From Petrosia ficiformis (lineage: Eukaryota; Porifera; Demospongiae; Haplosclerida; Petrosiidae): a stretch of DNA of 64,000 nucleotides. The notes under the pieces are model-generated. The model had not been told where the DNA came from. It did not search any database and worked only from the letters and a program-made list of their open reading frames with translations. Shown one piece after another: positions 14,401-24,500 of the stretch (within the stretch, counting starts at the first letter, position 1; the number at the start of each line of letters is the position of its first letter). The position numbers and the translations under genes were made by a program. Location of the stretch: positions 6,455,077-6,519,076 of the forward strand of contig OX345644.1 in the NCBI GenBank assembly GCA_947044365.1, in the 5' to 3' direction.

Positions 14401-17400
14401 TATTGAGATACCATTGCAGAAGAGAGAGAAATAAAACCAAGATGAAAAATTTACTAAAGATGTGTGGATTGTTGAAAAAACTCTTTAAGATCAATCTCCA
14501 ACTAAGTTAATTAAAAGCATTTTCGTTCTCCATTTTTTTCAGGGAATTGGAATATCTCTTGACATAGATGCTTTACTACGAACAGTAGACATGTTTTATA
14601 GAGTGCAGTCTCATCCTCTAGTCAAACATGAGGAAATGGATGATGACTGCCAAAGAGGAATGCTCAGAGGTTATCATGTGTTGACATCACTCAAAAACTT
14701 TGGAGCAATATCATTCAAAAGTCAAGGTTAATAATTTAAGTTTCGTGATTCATAAGTAATATATCAACATTTAAACTAAATATGTCCATTATATACTATG
14801 AGTTGTTTCTCAAACATTCAAAGTCTTTTTTCATTTCTTTGCTGATTTGCAAACCATGAGAAATGTTCTTTACAAAATAAAACACTGTAAAAAATTAATG
14901 GATTATTTTAATGCTCATTTCAGTTTCAATTCCTCCTGAGACTATATAAATTAATGCTTTCTTGTCTAGCTAGGTAATGTTTACAATATTTCTTTTGATT
15001 TTGATCTATAATGACTAGTATAAAGTACATGCCATAATAAACAATGGCGCAGTATAATACTTTAAACATGTAAATCTCATGATAATTACACATGCATGTG
15101 CTAACATTTAAGGAATGTTAATTGCTATTATAAGTACAAATTCATTTTATGATTGTTGTTTTCGCAGATGTTGGAATTGGAATATTAATAATACACCACA
15201 GGTTGTACCTATATAATACCATGCTACGTATATAACTACATTGTATTAATTAACAAAAGTAATACAATATACATGTACTTTCAACATGTAAATCCTCCTA
15301 CATGTATGTACTGACTTTTCAAATATCTGTGGAGCCTTTCACATGTTAATTGCTATTATAAGTACAAACTCATGGACATATTTATATTAATTAATTACTC
15401 TGGAATGAGCTTGTTGTTCCACAGGTTGTACCTATATAATACTATGCTACGTATATAACTACATTGTATTAATATATGTTTGTTACGATATGCCTTGGCA
15501 TGACATGTACTTTATACTAGTCAAGAACTGTGACTTGTAAATATTACCTAGCAGGAAAAATAAATCAGCATGGAGGAAAGTATATAATTGCATTGAAACT
15601 CCTGTAACCAACTGAAGGTTATAGTAACCTATTACTTTTTGCAGTGTACCTTTCATAGTCAGAGAATTCAATGTTTATTTCAAACATCATGGGACCCCTT
15701 CATCAGTTGTTGGTCTCTTTTATGCTTTAATATTTGATACTATTGAATACCGATACATTATTATACGTCACTCTTTGAGTTCATGTAGAAACATCTTATT
15801 ATATACAATCCATTGATGACTTCTGTAATTATCTTAAAATATCATTATCAAATGTACCATTTCTTCTTCCTCTATCAGATATACTCGAAAAGCATGCTGA
15901 GACCTTAGAGTGTAAAGAAAGTTTCAATAAATGTCATGAGAAATCATTAGCTATTGAAATACATTATGTGGACAATAATGAGAGGCATACCTTGGCAAGG
16001 GTTCGATTTCCATATGATCCAGATGTAAGTATAGAACAAGATATATAGAGAAAAAAAGTATCCCTATGATTGCTTTGTGGTGTCCAGCATTCAGTAATCA
16101 TGGCTAACTTTATGATGCCTGAAACACATCGGCCTATTATAGTTATTATTTTGATTATCTACTCTGTTTACCTTTTAAAGAACCTTGTAGAACTTTAAGA
16201 ATATATTTCAGGTAGAATAGCTAGCTATTAGTTCCAGTTTCTATGTAAGTTACACAGCTTTCTTTCTGCTGGTCTGTAGAGCTTGAGCGCGCTTCTTTTA
16301 CACACCACGCCCATTAATTGACCGAGCCCCCAGGAATGATGTAACTTCCTTAACTACGTATACAACGCATACTCGCGTAAGTGACACAAACATATAAAAT
16401 ATATATATAATTATATATTATATATATATAGTTCGAACCCGTGGGAAAGCAATCATAGGGATGGCCCTACGGGCCATAAAAACATATATGTAATTATTAA
16501 GACTTAAACTAATTATATTTTATCACTAATCAGTTTGGCTAGTGTTAGCATTAACTTTGAGTTTAGTTATAATCATTGCTGACACAATAGTGTAATTAAA
16601 AAGTACATAATATAATTTTTCAGCCAAGAGTTGCTTAAATATAATTATAAACCATTAATTTGATTGAAATTTTATTACGAAAAATATAGTGTAAACTTCG
16701 AGAGGAAGTGACAGAGGTTGTACGTTGGAACATTAATCGTGACTCAATGGAGGACAAGCAGAGAGCTCTACTTGATCTCATGCCAGCACTTAAAAGTGAT
16801 ATTAAACATCAGGTTAGATGATTTGTACATTTGAGCTTTATTAAACACTTACTAGTATGTAAGCTCAATGCAAATGGACAATACAAAACTGTTCACTAAT
16901 CTTTTAACGTTCATTGTACAGAGGAAATTGAAGAAAAGAAAACTTTCTCCCATCATTGCATTACAGTAAGAAACTTTATAGTGCATTTCATTCAATTTAT
17001 CTCTCTCTCTCTCTCTCTCTCAGTGCTTTGCGACATCGTCTCTTGCTACTTCTAACTGTTATTTTGAATATCTTCATTTTATTCCTTTATGAAGTTCCTG
17101 AAAATAGTTCCTCAAGGTAAATTCACTTTGCAACAAATTGTAAGGAAGAAATGCTATTTTATCTTCTGTCTTATAGTCCAATACTTCCTGACATTCCGAA
17201 CTGGTTTCGATATTACCTATTGATTATTTTGGGTAGTGTTCATATTGTTTTATCATTGTGGGTGGTCATTGAATACTTTCTCATCAATTGGCCTCATTTC
17301 AAACTTCCTGGCTATTACTATAAAGCAAGGTAATTACCAATGTATACATGATACATATAACATACACATTGCATTTAATAATTATTATAAATTTCATATA

Positions 17401-20400
17401 CTCATGTATGTATTATGTATAAATTATAGAATTAATAATTGTCATACTGATATCCATTTCTGTAGGGCATATCTACATGAAAAGCTTTCCAGGTACCGAG
17501 AAGAAACTCCTCTGTTTGTTAACAGATCAAATTGCCTTGATGTCAATATATTTGGAGTAACAACATTATATATGATTGTATTTCTAGCATGTTCCGTCCT
17601 CTCTTTAGTATTCAGGGGATATTTCTATTGTATCTGTCTCCTGTTTATCATTGCTAATAACGACATTTTACAACGTGTGCTCAGAGCTGTTACTAAAAAT
17701 GGTGAGAGTAAATAACAATTTTAGTACGGAATAGTAAATTTAAATATGTTTCCTGCTAAAGCCATTTAAAAGAATAGAATTAACAATTATTGTATGGACT
17801 TACAAATATTTAATGTATCTTTTTCAAAAGTGCTGGTACTTTTCCTACTTTAATCGGTTATCTTTCCTACATCTTAATTAGATCTATTAATAATTACTAC
17901 AATTTCCTATTGATAAATTGTTCTGGGAATCCTAATAACTATATCTGAACAAGGATATCAAAACACTCCCATGACCAGACAGATAGCTACTGTAGTCATT
18001 TTGTCTGTGTGTTTGTGTATATGCATTTTCCAAGATATTTCCATTTCAAATAAGTTACTATATAGTAATTAATACGTCCTGTTTCCTTGGGCGCTACAGA
18101 AGTCCTTTTGTCTGTGTGTTTGTGTATATGCGTTTTCTAAGAACATTAACATTTGAATACATTCCATTTCTGTATATGTTTCTTATACGTGCTTATTCTC
18201 CAATATTAGGTGCTTCTCTCATGTGGGTTGCTGTTCTCGGTTTCATTGTTCTCTATATATATGCAGTCATCTCTTTTGCTTTCTTGCACAATCAATTTAC
18301 AGCAGCTAATGAAACTGCTCTATATTGTGACAATCTAGGACAGTGTTTGTATTCCATTGTTAGATATGGACTGCTTGATAATCTGGGATTGGTAGGTTAT
18401 ATTCTATAAACACATATTTGTCATTCTTCCATATCTTTTGGGGGTACAGTAGCACTGTTAGTTTGTTAGAAATGTATATTAGATCATAATAACCACTTAA
18501 TTTAAATTCGCAAAAGAGATTTTAGTTTAGTTAATTAACCAACTAAAACCTGTAATTTAGTTAACTAAATTACACAGTTAACTAAAACTCCTCAAGTAAA
18601 CTATATACTATAGTAGTTAACTATAATAGTTTTAGCAATTATTTATATAGTAAAATATTATAAAAGGGCTTTAGTTTTAGTTAGTGTCCATTGGACAATT
18701 TTCATTTCATTTAGTTACTGTTGTTACGGTAAACTGAAGATTTTAGTCTGAGTTTACAAAATCAAGACTAAAATCTTCTCAATGAAGGAAATCGAAAGAA
18801 GGAAATGAACATGGTACTATGAATGTGTTATCACTGAAACATTTAACAAAAAATCCCTTAATCATCATTGTGAATGCACTACACTAAACGTTGTACACTA
18901 CACTAAACTTTGTACACTATACAAAATAAATTGATTTGTGTGGCTTCTATTATCACAATAATTATCCTAATTAACATTAATAATGTACTGACACTACAGT
19001 GATTTTTCTTCTCCACAGCTTATTCCACTGAGGAATGCTGGTTCATCACCACCCTTTTCTGCAAGCCTTCATATTGCCCGCCTGTTATTTGATCTATCCT
19101 TTTTCATCATTGTAATTACTATTGGACTAAATGTTGTCTTTGGTATAATAGTTGATACTTTCTCTGAGCTAAGAGAAGAAAGGGTATGAATATTTTTTCC
19201 TTATACATTTGTAATTTTTGCGTTTATCTTTTTTTTTCTTTGCTCCATTATTTCTATGTCCTTGTCTAATTTTCTGTTGTTTCAGAGTGATGTCGAAACT
19301 GATCAAAAGAGTACTTGTTTTATATGTGATCTCCCAAATCATGAATTTGAACGCAAAGGAACTGTAAGAAAAAATGCTTATATTCATTATACATATTATG
19401 GTTCAGATAAGCTTAGAAAAAATCTTTAATTAGTAACATACCATAAATATTATGACATCAATGAGTACCATATATGTATGTTATTAGCCGTGATTCACTA
19501 AATGCTCTATCGTTTCTTTAGTTCATTGCCAACTGATTAATTATGCTCAAATTCATCATTACAGGGTTTCAGACACCATGTTAAGTATGAGCACAACATG
19601 TGGGACTATGTGTACTACTCATTGTATCTTGATTCTATTGATACTGGAGATCACAATGCCATACAGAAATATGTGTATAAACTAGTAAGTATGGAGTATA
19701 TAGCTTGTTTATTATCTACAGTGTAGTGAAAATAATTTAATTTGTATACACAGATTGACAAGCGTGACACAAGATTTTTTCCTCAAGAAGAAGCAACATG
19801 CCTTGCTGGTGATGAAGATGCTACTGAGATATTAATAAACGAACTCATTGGTAAAATTGATTACATACTTCAACACTTCAAGGACAAGGTACTCAAACTT
19901 TAATTATAATCCAATAATTGTAATCTCAATATCCTTATGCTGTCTATTAGATGTACAAAGTAGAATTAGTATTTTAATTGAGTCATTTTAGGTTTCCAAA
20001 CCTTCTTTGTGCACCTAATGTGAGGTATTAGGCATGATAGTTGATTATAATTAGGGCTGGGACGATTAATTGATTTATCAATTAATTAATCGATATTGAA
20101 AATTCTGATTATCGATTATAAGTCTATGATATCGATTATGGTAATTATTCCAAACGACATACTTTTCAAGCATGTGACGGCAAATAATGTACAATATGGA
20201 AGCCCTTTTGATCGTCAAATGGGAGAAGTTCCCTGTATTAATTGACTTAATTGGCCTAATTACTCAGGTGATTTTAATCAATTATCAATCGATTTGGAGT
20301 TAGTAATAATCGATTTCAGAATCTCAGCCGATTCCCAGCCCTAATTATAATAGGTACATATATCTTTTACGTATTTTAATATAATTAGACCAAAGTAGCT

Positions 20401-21289
20401 ATGGTGTTAAATGTATGTATCCTGAACAATTTTGACAATACTATTTTTACAGTGTGGCATATGGTGAAACTTCAGTTGTCTGTGAGACTCTGCCACTGTA
20501 AAAATAGAAATGTCATCTGACAAATTGCTTGTTACTTCTTTAGCAGATACAAGTGTGTGACAGCAGGCTATTGTATGAAAAATACATTAGTGCTAAATGA
20601 CCAATTTCATTGTACCTGATGTGCTTTCTATGCAATCATAGTTTTAACCAACCTGTTGTTCAACAAACAAACTGTCATAATGATATAGTTTTTTTTACAG
20701 TGCATGACAAATCCAGTACCCAAGTTACACACAATATCAGATCAGTACCTGTTACCACATAATATCAGTATAATCTCCTATCAGTGCATCACTATAAACT
20801 TTATATATTTCTACTGAGATTCTTCTTCAGGTCACAAGCAGAGGTGTGGATACATTGAGCCAACTACCGGACATTTTGACCTATTTTCACCACTATTGTC
20901 CTGCTTCCCATATACTTTGTATACAATTCAGTTTCAATTTACTGGACATTCACTAGATTTATCGGACAATGTCCTGCATGACTGGCTGTTTCCACACCAC
21001 TGGTCACAAGCCATCTTTTTTAAAAATTTATGTTTTAATTGTTCTCCACAATTAATACATCTGAAATTATGATGAAATACGTTTTTAAATGACTGTAGAG
21101 CTTGTGTGTTATCATAATAATTATTACCATGAAAACTTTTTCTTTATTTGAAAGGAACAAGCAAAAAGTGTAATAGCTAAAAAGGAGGAACAAAGGAAGT
21201 GGGAGAGAGAAGTTTTGAGAACTAGACAAGACTCGCGGTTAAAAAGCTCATCTTTTTCCATGGAGAGCTCACAGCCATTTGATAAATAA
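108..21289 (+). CDS. ITPR: IP3 receptor paralogue A (5'-truncated by window)
   Basis: Predicted inositol 1,4,5-trisphosphate receptor, an ER calcium-release channel that forms tetramers in this family. I assembled 52 exons by matching to gene B exon for exon. They total 6246 nt (2081 residues plus TAA 21287-21289) with continuous frame. The first exon equals exon 21 of gene B, so the beta-trefoil and most of the IP3-binding core lie upstream of the window. Visible hallmarks are the helical RIH-type region, the RIH-associated segment, six membrane helices, a CFIC...H-x4-H linker and a basic helical tail. Identity to B is clearly lower than between B and C, so A is the older paralogue. The pore filter is atypical (YGLLDNLGL). 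One intron uses a GC donor (13775). Introns carry three MITEs with 8-bp target duplications and several foldback elements. Exon coordinates are in the block entries. Confidence 0.93.
1410..1876. mobile_element. hAT-like MITE with perfect 8-bp target duplication (gene A intron)
   Basis: The element starts CAGGGATGTTGTAATTA and ends with the reverse complement TAATTACAACATCCCTG. It is flanked by perfect 8-bp direct repeats TAGTATAG at 1402-1409 and 1877-1884. The interior is a degenerate run of TAATTACAATTAC motifs and codes for nothing. CAGGG-type ends with 8-bp duplications are typical of the hAT superfamily. With no transposase it would be a non-autonomous MITE. Superfamily assignment is inference from ends and duplication length. 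Confidence 0.9.
2579..2589 (+). other. tRNA A-box-like motif (possible SINE remnant)
   Basis: TGGCTGAGTGG at this site exactly fits the RNA polymerase III A-box consensus TGGCNNAGTGG. No convincing B box follows within the intron (2517-2733). It may be the remnant of a tRNA-derived SINE, or chance. Confidence 0.3.
3768..3869. repeat. Short inverted-repeat element (26-bp arms)
   Basis: The arms at 3768-3793 and 3844-3869 are reverse complements with one mismatch (CAAACCACTTCCATATAA versus its complement). They enclose a 50-nt loop. The intron is between gene A exons 10 and 11 (3584-3964). It is probably a tiny MITE or foldback. No clear target duplication was seen. Confidence 0.7.
4079..4129. 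repeat. Perfect 16-bp hairpin in gene A intron 11
   Basis: TATATAGCATGGTTCA at 4079-4094 and its exact complement at 4114-4129 enclose a 19-nt loop. AT dinucleotide runs lie on both sides (about 4055-4072 and 4338-4364). Function unknown. Confidence 0.75.
5369..11679 (+). CDS. ITPR: Gene A exons 14-31: central helical regulatory region
   Basis: Exons: 5369-5579, 6013-6096, 6177-6247, 7014-7106, 7181-7315, 7723-7863, 8294-8430, 8481-8606, 8743-8939, 9173-9339, 9676-9798, 10162-10339, 10524-10593, 10644-10706, 10767-10845, 11040-11119, 11193-11262, 11486-11679. This is the middle of the IP3R cytosolic solenoid. Recognisable pieces are QNQIMMDNFG at the end of exon 14, the MRKRPFVRFLIWAYMNTDG helix in exon 21, and HPNEAITQEALALMKALLF in exon 31, which matches the HPNEDISREALALMKALLF of gene B and the family. 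Exons 24-25 are together 69 nt shorter than their B counterparts, a linker difference that keeps frame. The intron before exon 31 is mostly a CT microsatellite running close to the splice acceptor. Confidence 0.88.
11334..11398 (+). repeat. (CT)n microsatellite before a splice acceptor
   Basis: About 65 bp of uninterrupted CT dinucleotides lie in the intron between gene A exons 30 and 31, with CT-rich sequence on to the acceptor at 11485. The tract can act as an extended polypyrimidine tract. Confidence 0.95.
11770..16965 (+). CDS. ITPR: Gene A exons 32-43: variable linker and RIH-associated region
   Basis: Exons: 11770-11815, 11894-11944, 12001-12042, 12109-12166, 12497-12555, 13598-13774, 13887-14120, 14210-14320, 14543-14726, 15879-16024, 16690-16812, 16922-16965. 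Exons 32-36 (42-59 nt) encode a poorly conserved charged linker and are the least certain part of the model. They are supported by one-to-one match with small exons in gene B and by frame continuity. Exons 37-38 give LVLEVVGLMCDGQHRVLQDY and then VAEVASFLHIYADE, the equivalent of the vertebrate FLQLLCENHNRDLQNFLR region (RIH-associated). Exon 41 has a SLAIEIHYVDNNERHTLARV stretch matching the family's [20 protein letters not shown] segment just before the channel. The donor after exon 37 is GC instead of GT. Confidence 0.82.
12634..13458. mobile_element. 0.8-kb foldback element, copy 1 (CACTGTAAAAA ends), gene A intron 36
   Basis: The left end reads CACTGTAAAAATGTATTAGG and the right end is its imperfect complement (...AACCAATTAATTTTGACACTG). 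Terminal inverted repeats extend imperfectly for roughly 60-100 bp, including a GGTTATTTTTAACC motif. The interior has a tandem duplication (12902-13054). The element fills most of the 1042-nt intron, and gene B has no counterpart in its matching intron. No coding capacity was seen. A second copy lies at 14883-15646. Confidence 0.75.
12902..13074. repeat. Tandem repeat of about 75 bp inside the foldback element
   Basis: A unit beginning (T)GTCATAACAATAGCTAGAG and ending CAGTAGTACAGCCTAC occurs at about 12902-12976 and again at 12977-13054. The second copy has a 3-4 bp insertion, and a partial third copy (TTAACAATAGCTACAG) follows. Confidence 0.85.
14883..15646. mobile_element. 0.8-kb foldback element, copy 2, gene A intron 40
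   Basis: The left end is CACTGTAAAAAATTAATGG and the right end ...TTACTTTTTGCAGTG is its near complement. The right arm (15530-15646) is the reverse complement of the left arm of copy 1 (12634-12745), including AGCAGGAAAAA and GAAACTCCTnTAACCAACTG. The interior has its own direct repeat: a GTTAATTGCTATTATAAG unit plus GGTTGTACCTATATAATAC at about 15117-15250 and 15345-15476. Non-coding. Confidence 0.72.
16061..16461. repeat. Foldback element with perfect 16-bp ends, gene A intron 41
   Basis: TCCCTATGATTGCTTT at 16061-16076 and its exact complement at 16446-16461 bracket 370 bp of non-coding sequence with a locally higher GC content and an AT-palindromic core. It sits between exons 41 and 42. 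No target duplication was identified. Confidence 0.65.
17024..19183 (+). CDS. ITPR: Gene A exons 44-48: channel domain S1-S6
   Basis: Exons: 17024-17116 (S1, LLLLLTVILNIFILFLYEV), 17177-17329 (S2, then EYFLINWPHFKLP), 17466-17701 (S3-S4, ending AVTKNG), 18210-18391 (S5 and pore loop), 19019-19183 (S6, then DTFSELREER). Family landmarks are V(T)xNG before S5, LNxxFGxIxDTF at the S6 gate, and the S6-to-linker LR(E/S)E. In IP3Rs and ryanodine receptors the filter just before S6 reads GGG(V/I)GD. Here the aligned stretch at 18365-18391 reads YGLLDNLGL, with no glycine triplet. The exon 48 acceptor and all reading frames are intact, so this is not an obvious frame error. An alternative filter encoded in an unseen exon seems unlikely, because B has the same exon structure. 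Confidence 0.88.
18500..18715. repeat. AGTTAACTAAAAC-family repeat, gene A intron 47
   Basis: Dense TTTAGTT/AACTAAA motifs, including AGTTAACTAAAACTCC, ending near TTAGTGTCCATTGGACAA. It is a member of an interspersed family seen at least eleven times in the window. The pseudogene carries the same copy at 47095-47290. Confidence 0.7.
19286..21289 (+). CDS. ITPR: Gene A exons 49-52: zinc-finger-like linker and C-terminal tail
   Basis: Exons: 19286-19363, 19565-19684, 19754-19888, 21155-21289. Exon 49 carries CFICDL and exon 50 carries HVKYEHNMWDYVYY. Together they form the C-x2-C...H-x4-H linker that IP3R and RyR channels use to join the pore to the cytosolic tail (vertebrate CFICGL...HIKEEHNMW). 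Exon 51 ends in a helical DYILQHFKDK. Exon 52 is a basic, charged helix (KKEEQRKWEREVLRTRQDSR) ending in a serine-rich PFDK and a TAA stop. The last intron (19889-21154) holds two complete MITEs that have no counterpart in the pseudogene copy near 48406-49643. Confidence 0.88.
20052..20343. mobile_element. hAT-like MITE (TAGGGCTGGGA ends) with 8-bp target duplication
   Basis: The ends TAGGGCTGGGACGATTA and ...CCGATTCCCAGCCCTA are inverted repeats. Perfect 8-bp ATTATAAT direct repeats flank them at 20044-20051 and 20344-20351. The interior is rich in ATCGATTA motifs and is non-coding. It lies in the last intron of gene A. The paralogous pseudogene intron shows no such element. Confidence 0.88.
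20839..21002. mobile_element. 164-bp hAT-like MITE (CAGAGGTGTGGA ends) with 8-bp target duplication
   Basis: The left end CAGAGGTGTGGA and right end TCCACACCACTG are complements with one mismatch. GTCACAAG is duplicated perfectly at 20831-20838 and 21003-21010. It lies in the last intron of gene A. The matching part of the pseudogene (about 49549-49600) lacks it. Confidence 0.9.
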
Positions 21290-21597
21290 GATCGTAATAT
21301 TTTATGTTATGAATTCTTTTTGATATATAACTATTACAGTAACAGTACCTATGTATTCCAGTAATGCAGTGTGTTATTTTCTTTTAGTTACAAAAACTTT
21401 TGCTTAATGAGGTGCAATTTCACTTTTTTTAGAGTTTGTTAATTGTTGTTAATGATTATAATATAATTATAACTGATAGTCATTTTGTGCCACCCATGTT
21501 ATAATCACTTCCTGTGAAATGGTAGTATAAATACGGCTGTTTCTTTGTTTCCTAAGCTGTAAGATCTCTCGAGGAGTATAGTGCATCTCCAAAAATC
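21290..21597 (+). promoter_or_regulatory. Compact A-B intergenic region with gene B promoter
   Basis: Only 308 bp separate the stop of A from the ATG of B, so it must hold both the end of A and the promoter of B. TATAAATA lies at 21526-21533, about 65 bp before the ATG. ACTTCCTGT at 21507-21515 is the complement of the ETS-factor site ACAGGAAGT. The whole spacer is duplicated upstream of gene C (49755-50062), where the ETS-like site and TATA-like box are kept. No separate gene is present. Confidence 0.65.
21526..21533 (+). promoter_or_regulatory. TATA box of gene B
   Basis: TATAAATA sits 65 bp upstream of the start codon, which allows a short 5' leader. The corresponding position before gene C reads GATAAATA (49995-50002). 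Confidence 0.6.
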
Positions 21598-24500
21598 ATG
21601 TCTACAGTGAACGGCGCATCTGCGCAAACTTCACTGCGCATTGGAGATACGGTGCTGTTCTTCGTGCGATCAAAGGAACGAAATGGCTACATTTACTACG
21701 AGTTATCGAGGTAAATCAAAAAATGCATATGGTTCTTTACGATCCTTTTCTTGTTTTCACAGTGCTCCATTTAATTTTTTGAGTGTTTTTCCAGTCAAGA
21801 CAGAAAAAGAACCTGACTTTCCAAATGTCGCCTGTAAGGACTATAAATCTATGCAATACATTAGTATTTTGTACTACAGTTATTGTACTGTTTGTTACAA
21901 ATGGTTTTGCAGCAGTACTGCAAACATAATGAAATGTCACATCATCGAAAGAAGTAATATTTTAGAACACATAATACAAAAAAGACCTGTTACTAGCACG
22001 ATAATTATCATTGACTGAGTGATTATAAATTATTACGACAATTGTTTTTATTGCATGCAAAATAAAATATTTGATAATGTAATAATATATACACATTAGC
22101 ATATATGAACCATTGTGACCTATATGGCTAGCTCATGGCACAACCATATGCATGCAGGAGATAAGTCACTCACAAGCTTTGGTTCTAAGAAAATTATAAT
22201 ACAGTATGATCATAGCTATGATATATATCTCCTAACATTCTGATAAAGCGTCTGTTTAGTTTATACTAGTAGTTATTTTATACTAATATGATTATTATAA
22301 TATACTCTCTATCAAACACACTGTAGTTGCTACTTTCAAAGTGCTAGCACCAAACAAATACAAGGCTAAACAACATCTCAATGCACTGGAACAGTGAGTA
22401 ATGATGTTGCATGTTGCAGTACAGACATGTACTTACACACACACAAACCCACACAGATGCTATAAATTACGAGTACTATAATTATATTACTGTTATATTA
22501 TATTAGGAAATCTAAAAAAATTGAAGAGTATGAGCTTTCTAATGCAAAGGTATGTACAATGCTCATTTGGTTTTATAATTATCATTCTAAAGAATATATC
22601 TTTCTTCTATGGGACTGCTGTGTGACAAAACAGGAATATATAACTTTTTTTTTACCCTCGCCACGAAGCGTAAGCGGAGGTATGGTCATGTTGTATATTC
22701 GCAACATTTTGGGACTTCATATGATATACAAGGACCAAAAACAACAAAAGGCTTATGCTAAAACCATAAAGTTATCACAATTTTATAACTCATGATTGCT
22801 GTTTTCACACTTGAGAAGACTCTTGGGGACAGCTAGACACATCTAGACACAACAGGTTCCTGTAATCTATCGCCAGGTTCTTTATGACGGGCGGAGAAAG
22901 GTGCCATTCAACTGTTTGCGCATGCGCTGATTAACTTGCCTATGAATATTAAAAACCAGTAGCAGATCTTGTCTGCAAGGTATGCGCACACCGATTCCTA
23001 ATTTGCGAGCAATGATTCTTTATTTCACAAAAGTGACATACATGTGCACTATATGTACACTGCAAAAACAATATTACTGATTGATTGGCTATTATGATTT
23101 AAAGTTGCATGTGGGATCATGTTTTTGATGCCATAACATTCTATTTCACTAACTTTCTCATTTCAGTTTCATGTCACGTACTGTCAACAAAATTACGTAA
23201 ATGGTTCAAAACCGGCGAAGTCATAATTTAATAATAATTATTTTAAAAATGAAGTGACACAAAATTGGGGAAGTTAGCAATTACAATTGATGACCTTGGA
23301 ATGTTCACACCCTTTTTATAGATTAGCTTCTTGAAATAATACCAACTATCAGAGGAGTAACACTGTTTTATTGTGTCTAGATCTTGTAAATTATACACTT
23401 AATATTAACATTATGAGGTCAATGCAATCGAAATAATTTGTCCTTCACAGAGAGCTGTAGAGGCAGAAGATTTAGAGAATGAACAAGAACAAATGAGAAG
23501 ACTTGGCACAAAAGTACTTTATGGTGATCTACTCCAGGTATCACAAACACTCATACTAAATGTCCTTGACCTCAAAAAATGCTCATTACTTTATGACTAA
23601 CTATCTTTTTCCTGCATCAATTTTTATTTTATGCCCATCAAAAACAAACATCATATCATTTTTATGTAATGTAACTATTAATTGAGTATAATTATTTTCT
23701 TGTAGATTCAACACACTGGATCCAAGAAATATGTCACAGTTTGCTCAGAAGCCTCTAAAACTGAAAGCAATAACCTACTTGTAAGTTTGTAACATGTACT
23801 TGCATGCTATGTGTCTTTTACTTAATACACATACAGTATATATACGGTTGACAACATTAGTTTGTTGCAAAAAATCATTGTAAGATACTTTTGGAGAGAA
23901 GATGATGATTAAGTATTGGAGAGAAGAAGGGCTATTGTGGAGACTCTATGATACTGTGGCTTTTTTGTTTACTTGATTGAGCAATGATCTAGCAACCCAT
24001 AATTGCAAATCCAGTCTAAGAATTCAACATCTTTTCTCTAAATTTGTTTTTACATTGTAGTTTATCTGTCTATTATTGTGTATATCACTTACAATATATT
24101 TGATATCATTAGGTCAATCTAAACGATGAAAGCGCTGATGATGGTATTATTTTTAAGATTCTCCCAAGATATAAAATCCGATCTGAAGGAGATGAGGTAC
24201 ATACTTTAACTATATTCTTATGTAAAACGTATAATATTTCACTCACAATACCAAAGGAATGTATACATGTTCATAATTATGTTTTTAATCCCACCCATCG
24301 CATATTGCTTGTGTGTTCAACCTGTAGGTGAGATTTGGAGATCAACTTAAACTTGAAAGTGTGAAGACACAGGGACAGTATCTACATGTCAGTGGTTGTA
24401 GTCAAGGGGCAGCTGGGTACAATGTCCTACCTGATAAGTATGATACATATACATGTACAACTATATGTATGTATAGTGTTATCAGTAAAAAATACTTAGT

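Noticed and set aside
18116..18209. In-frame extension upstream of gene A exon 47
   Set aside because: The open frame runs into the exon by chance. Gene B and the family have S5 following AVTKNG directly, and an AG acceptor is at 18208-18209.
21641..22018. 125-codon open frame over the start of gene B
   Set aside because: A different frame from the conserved trefoil start. It reads through the first two introns and is not kept in gene C.
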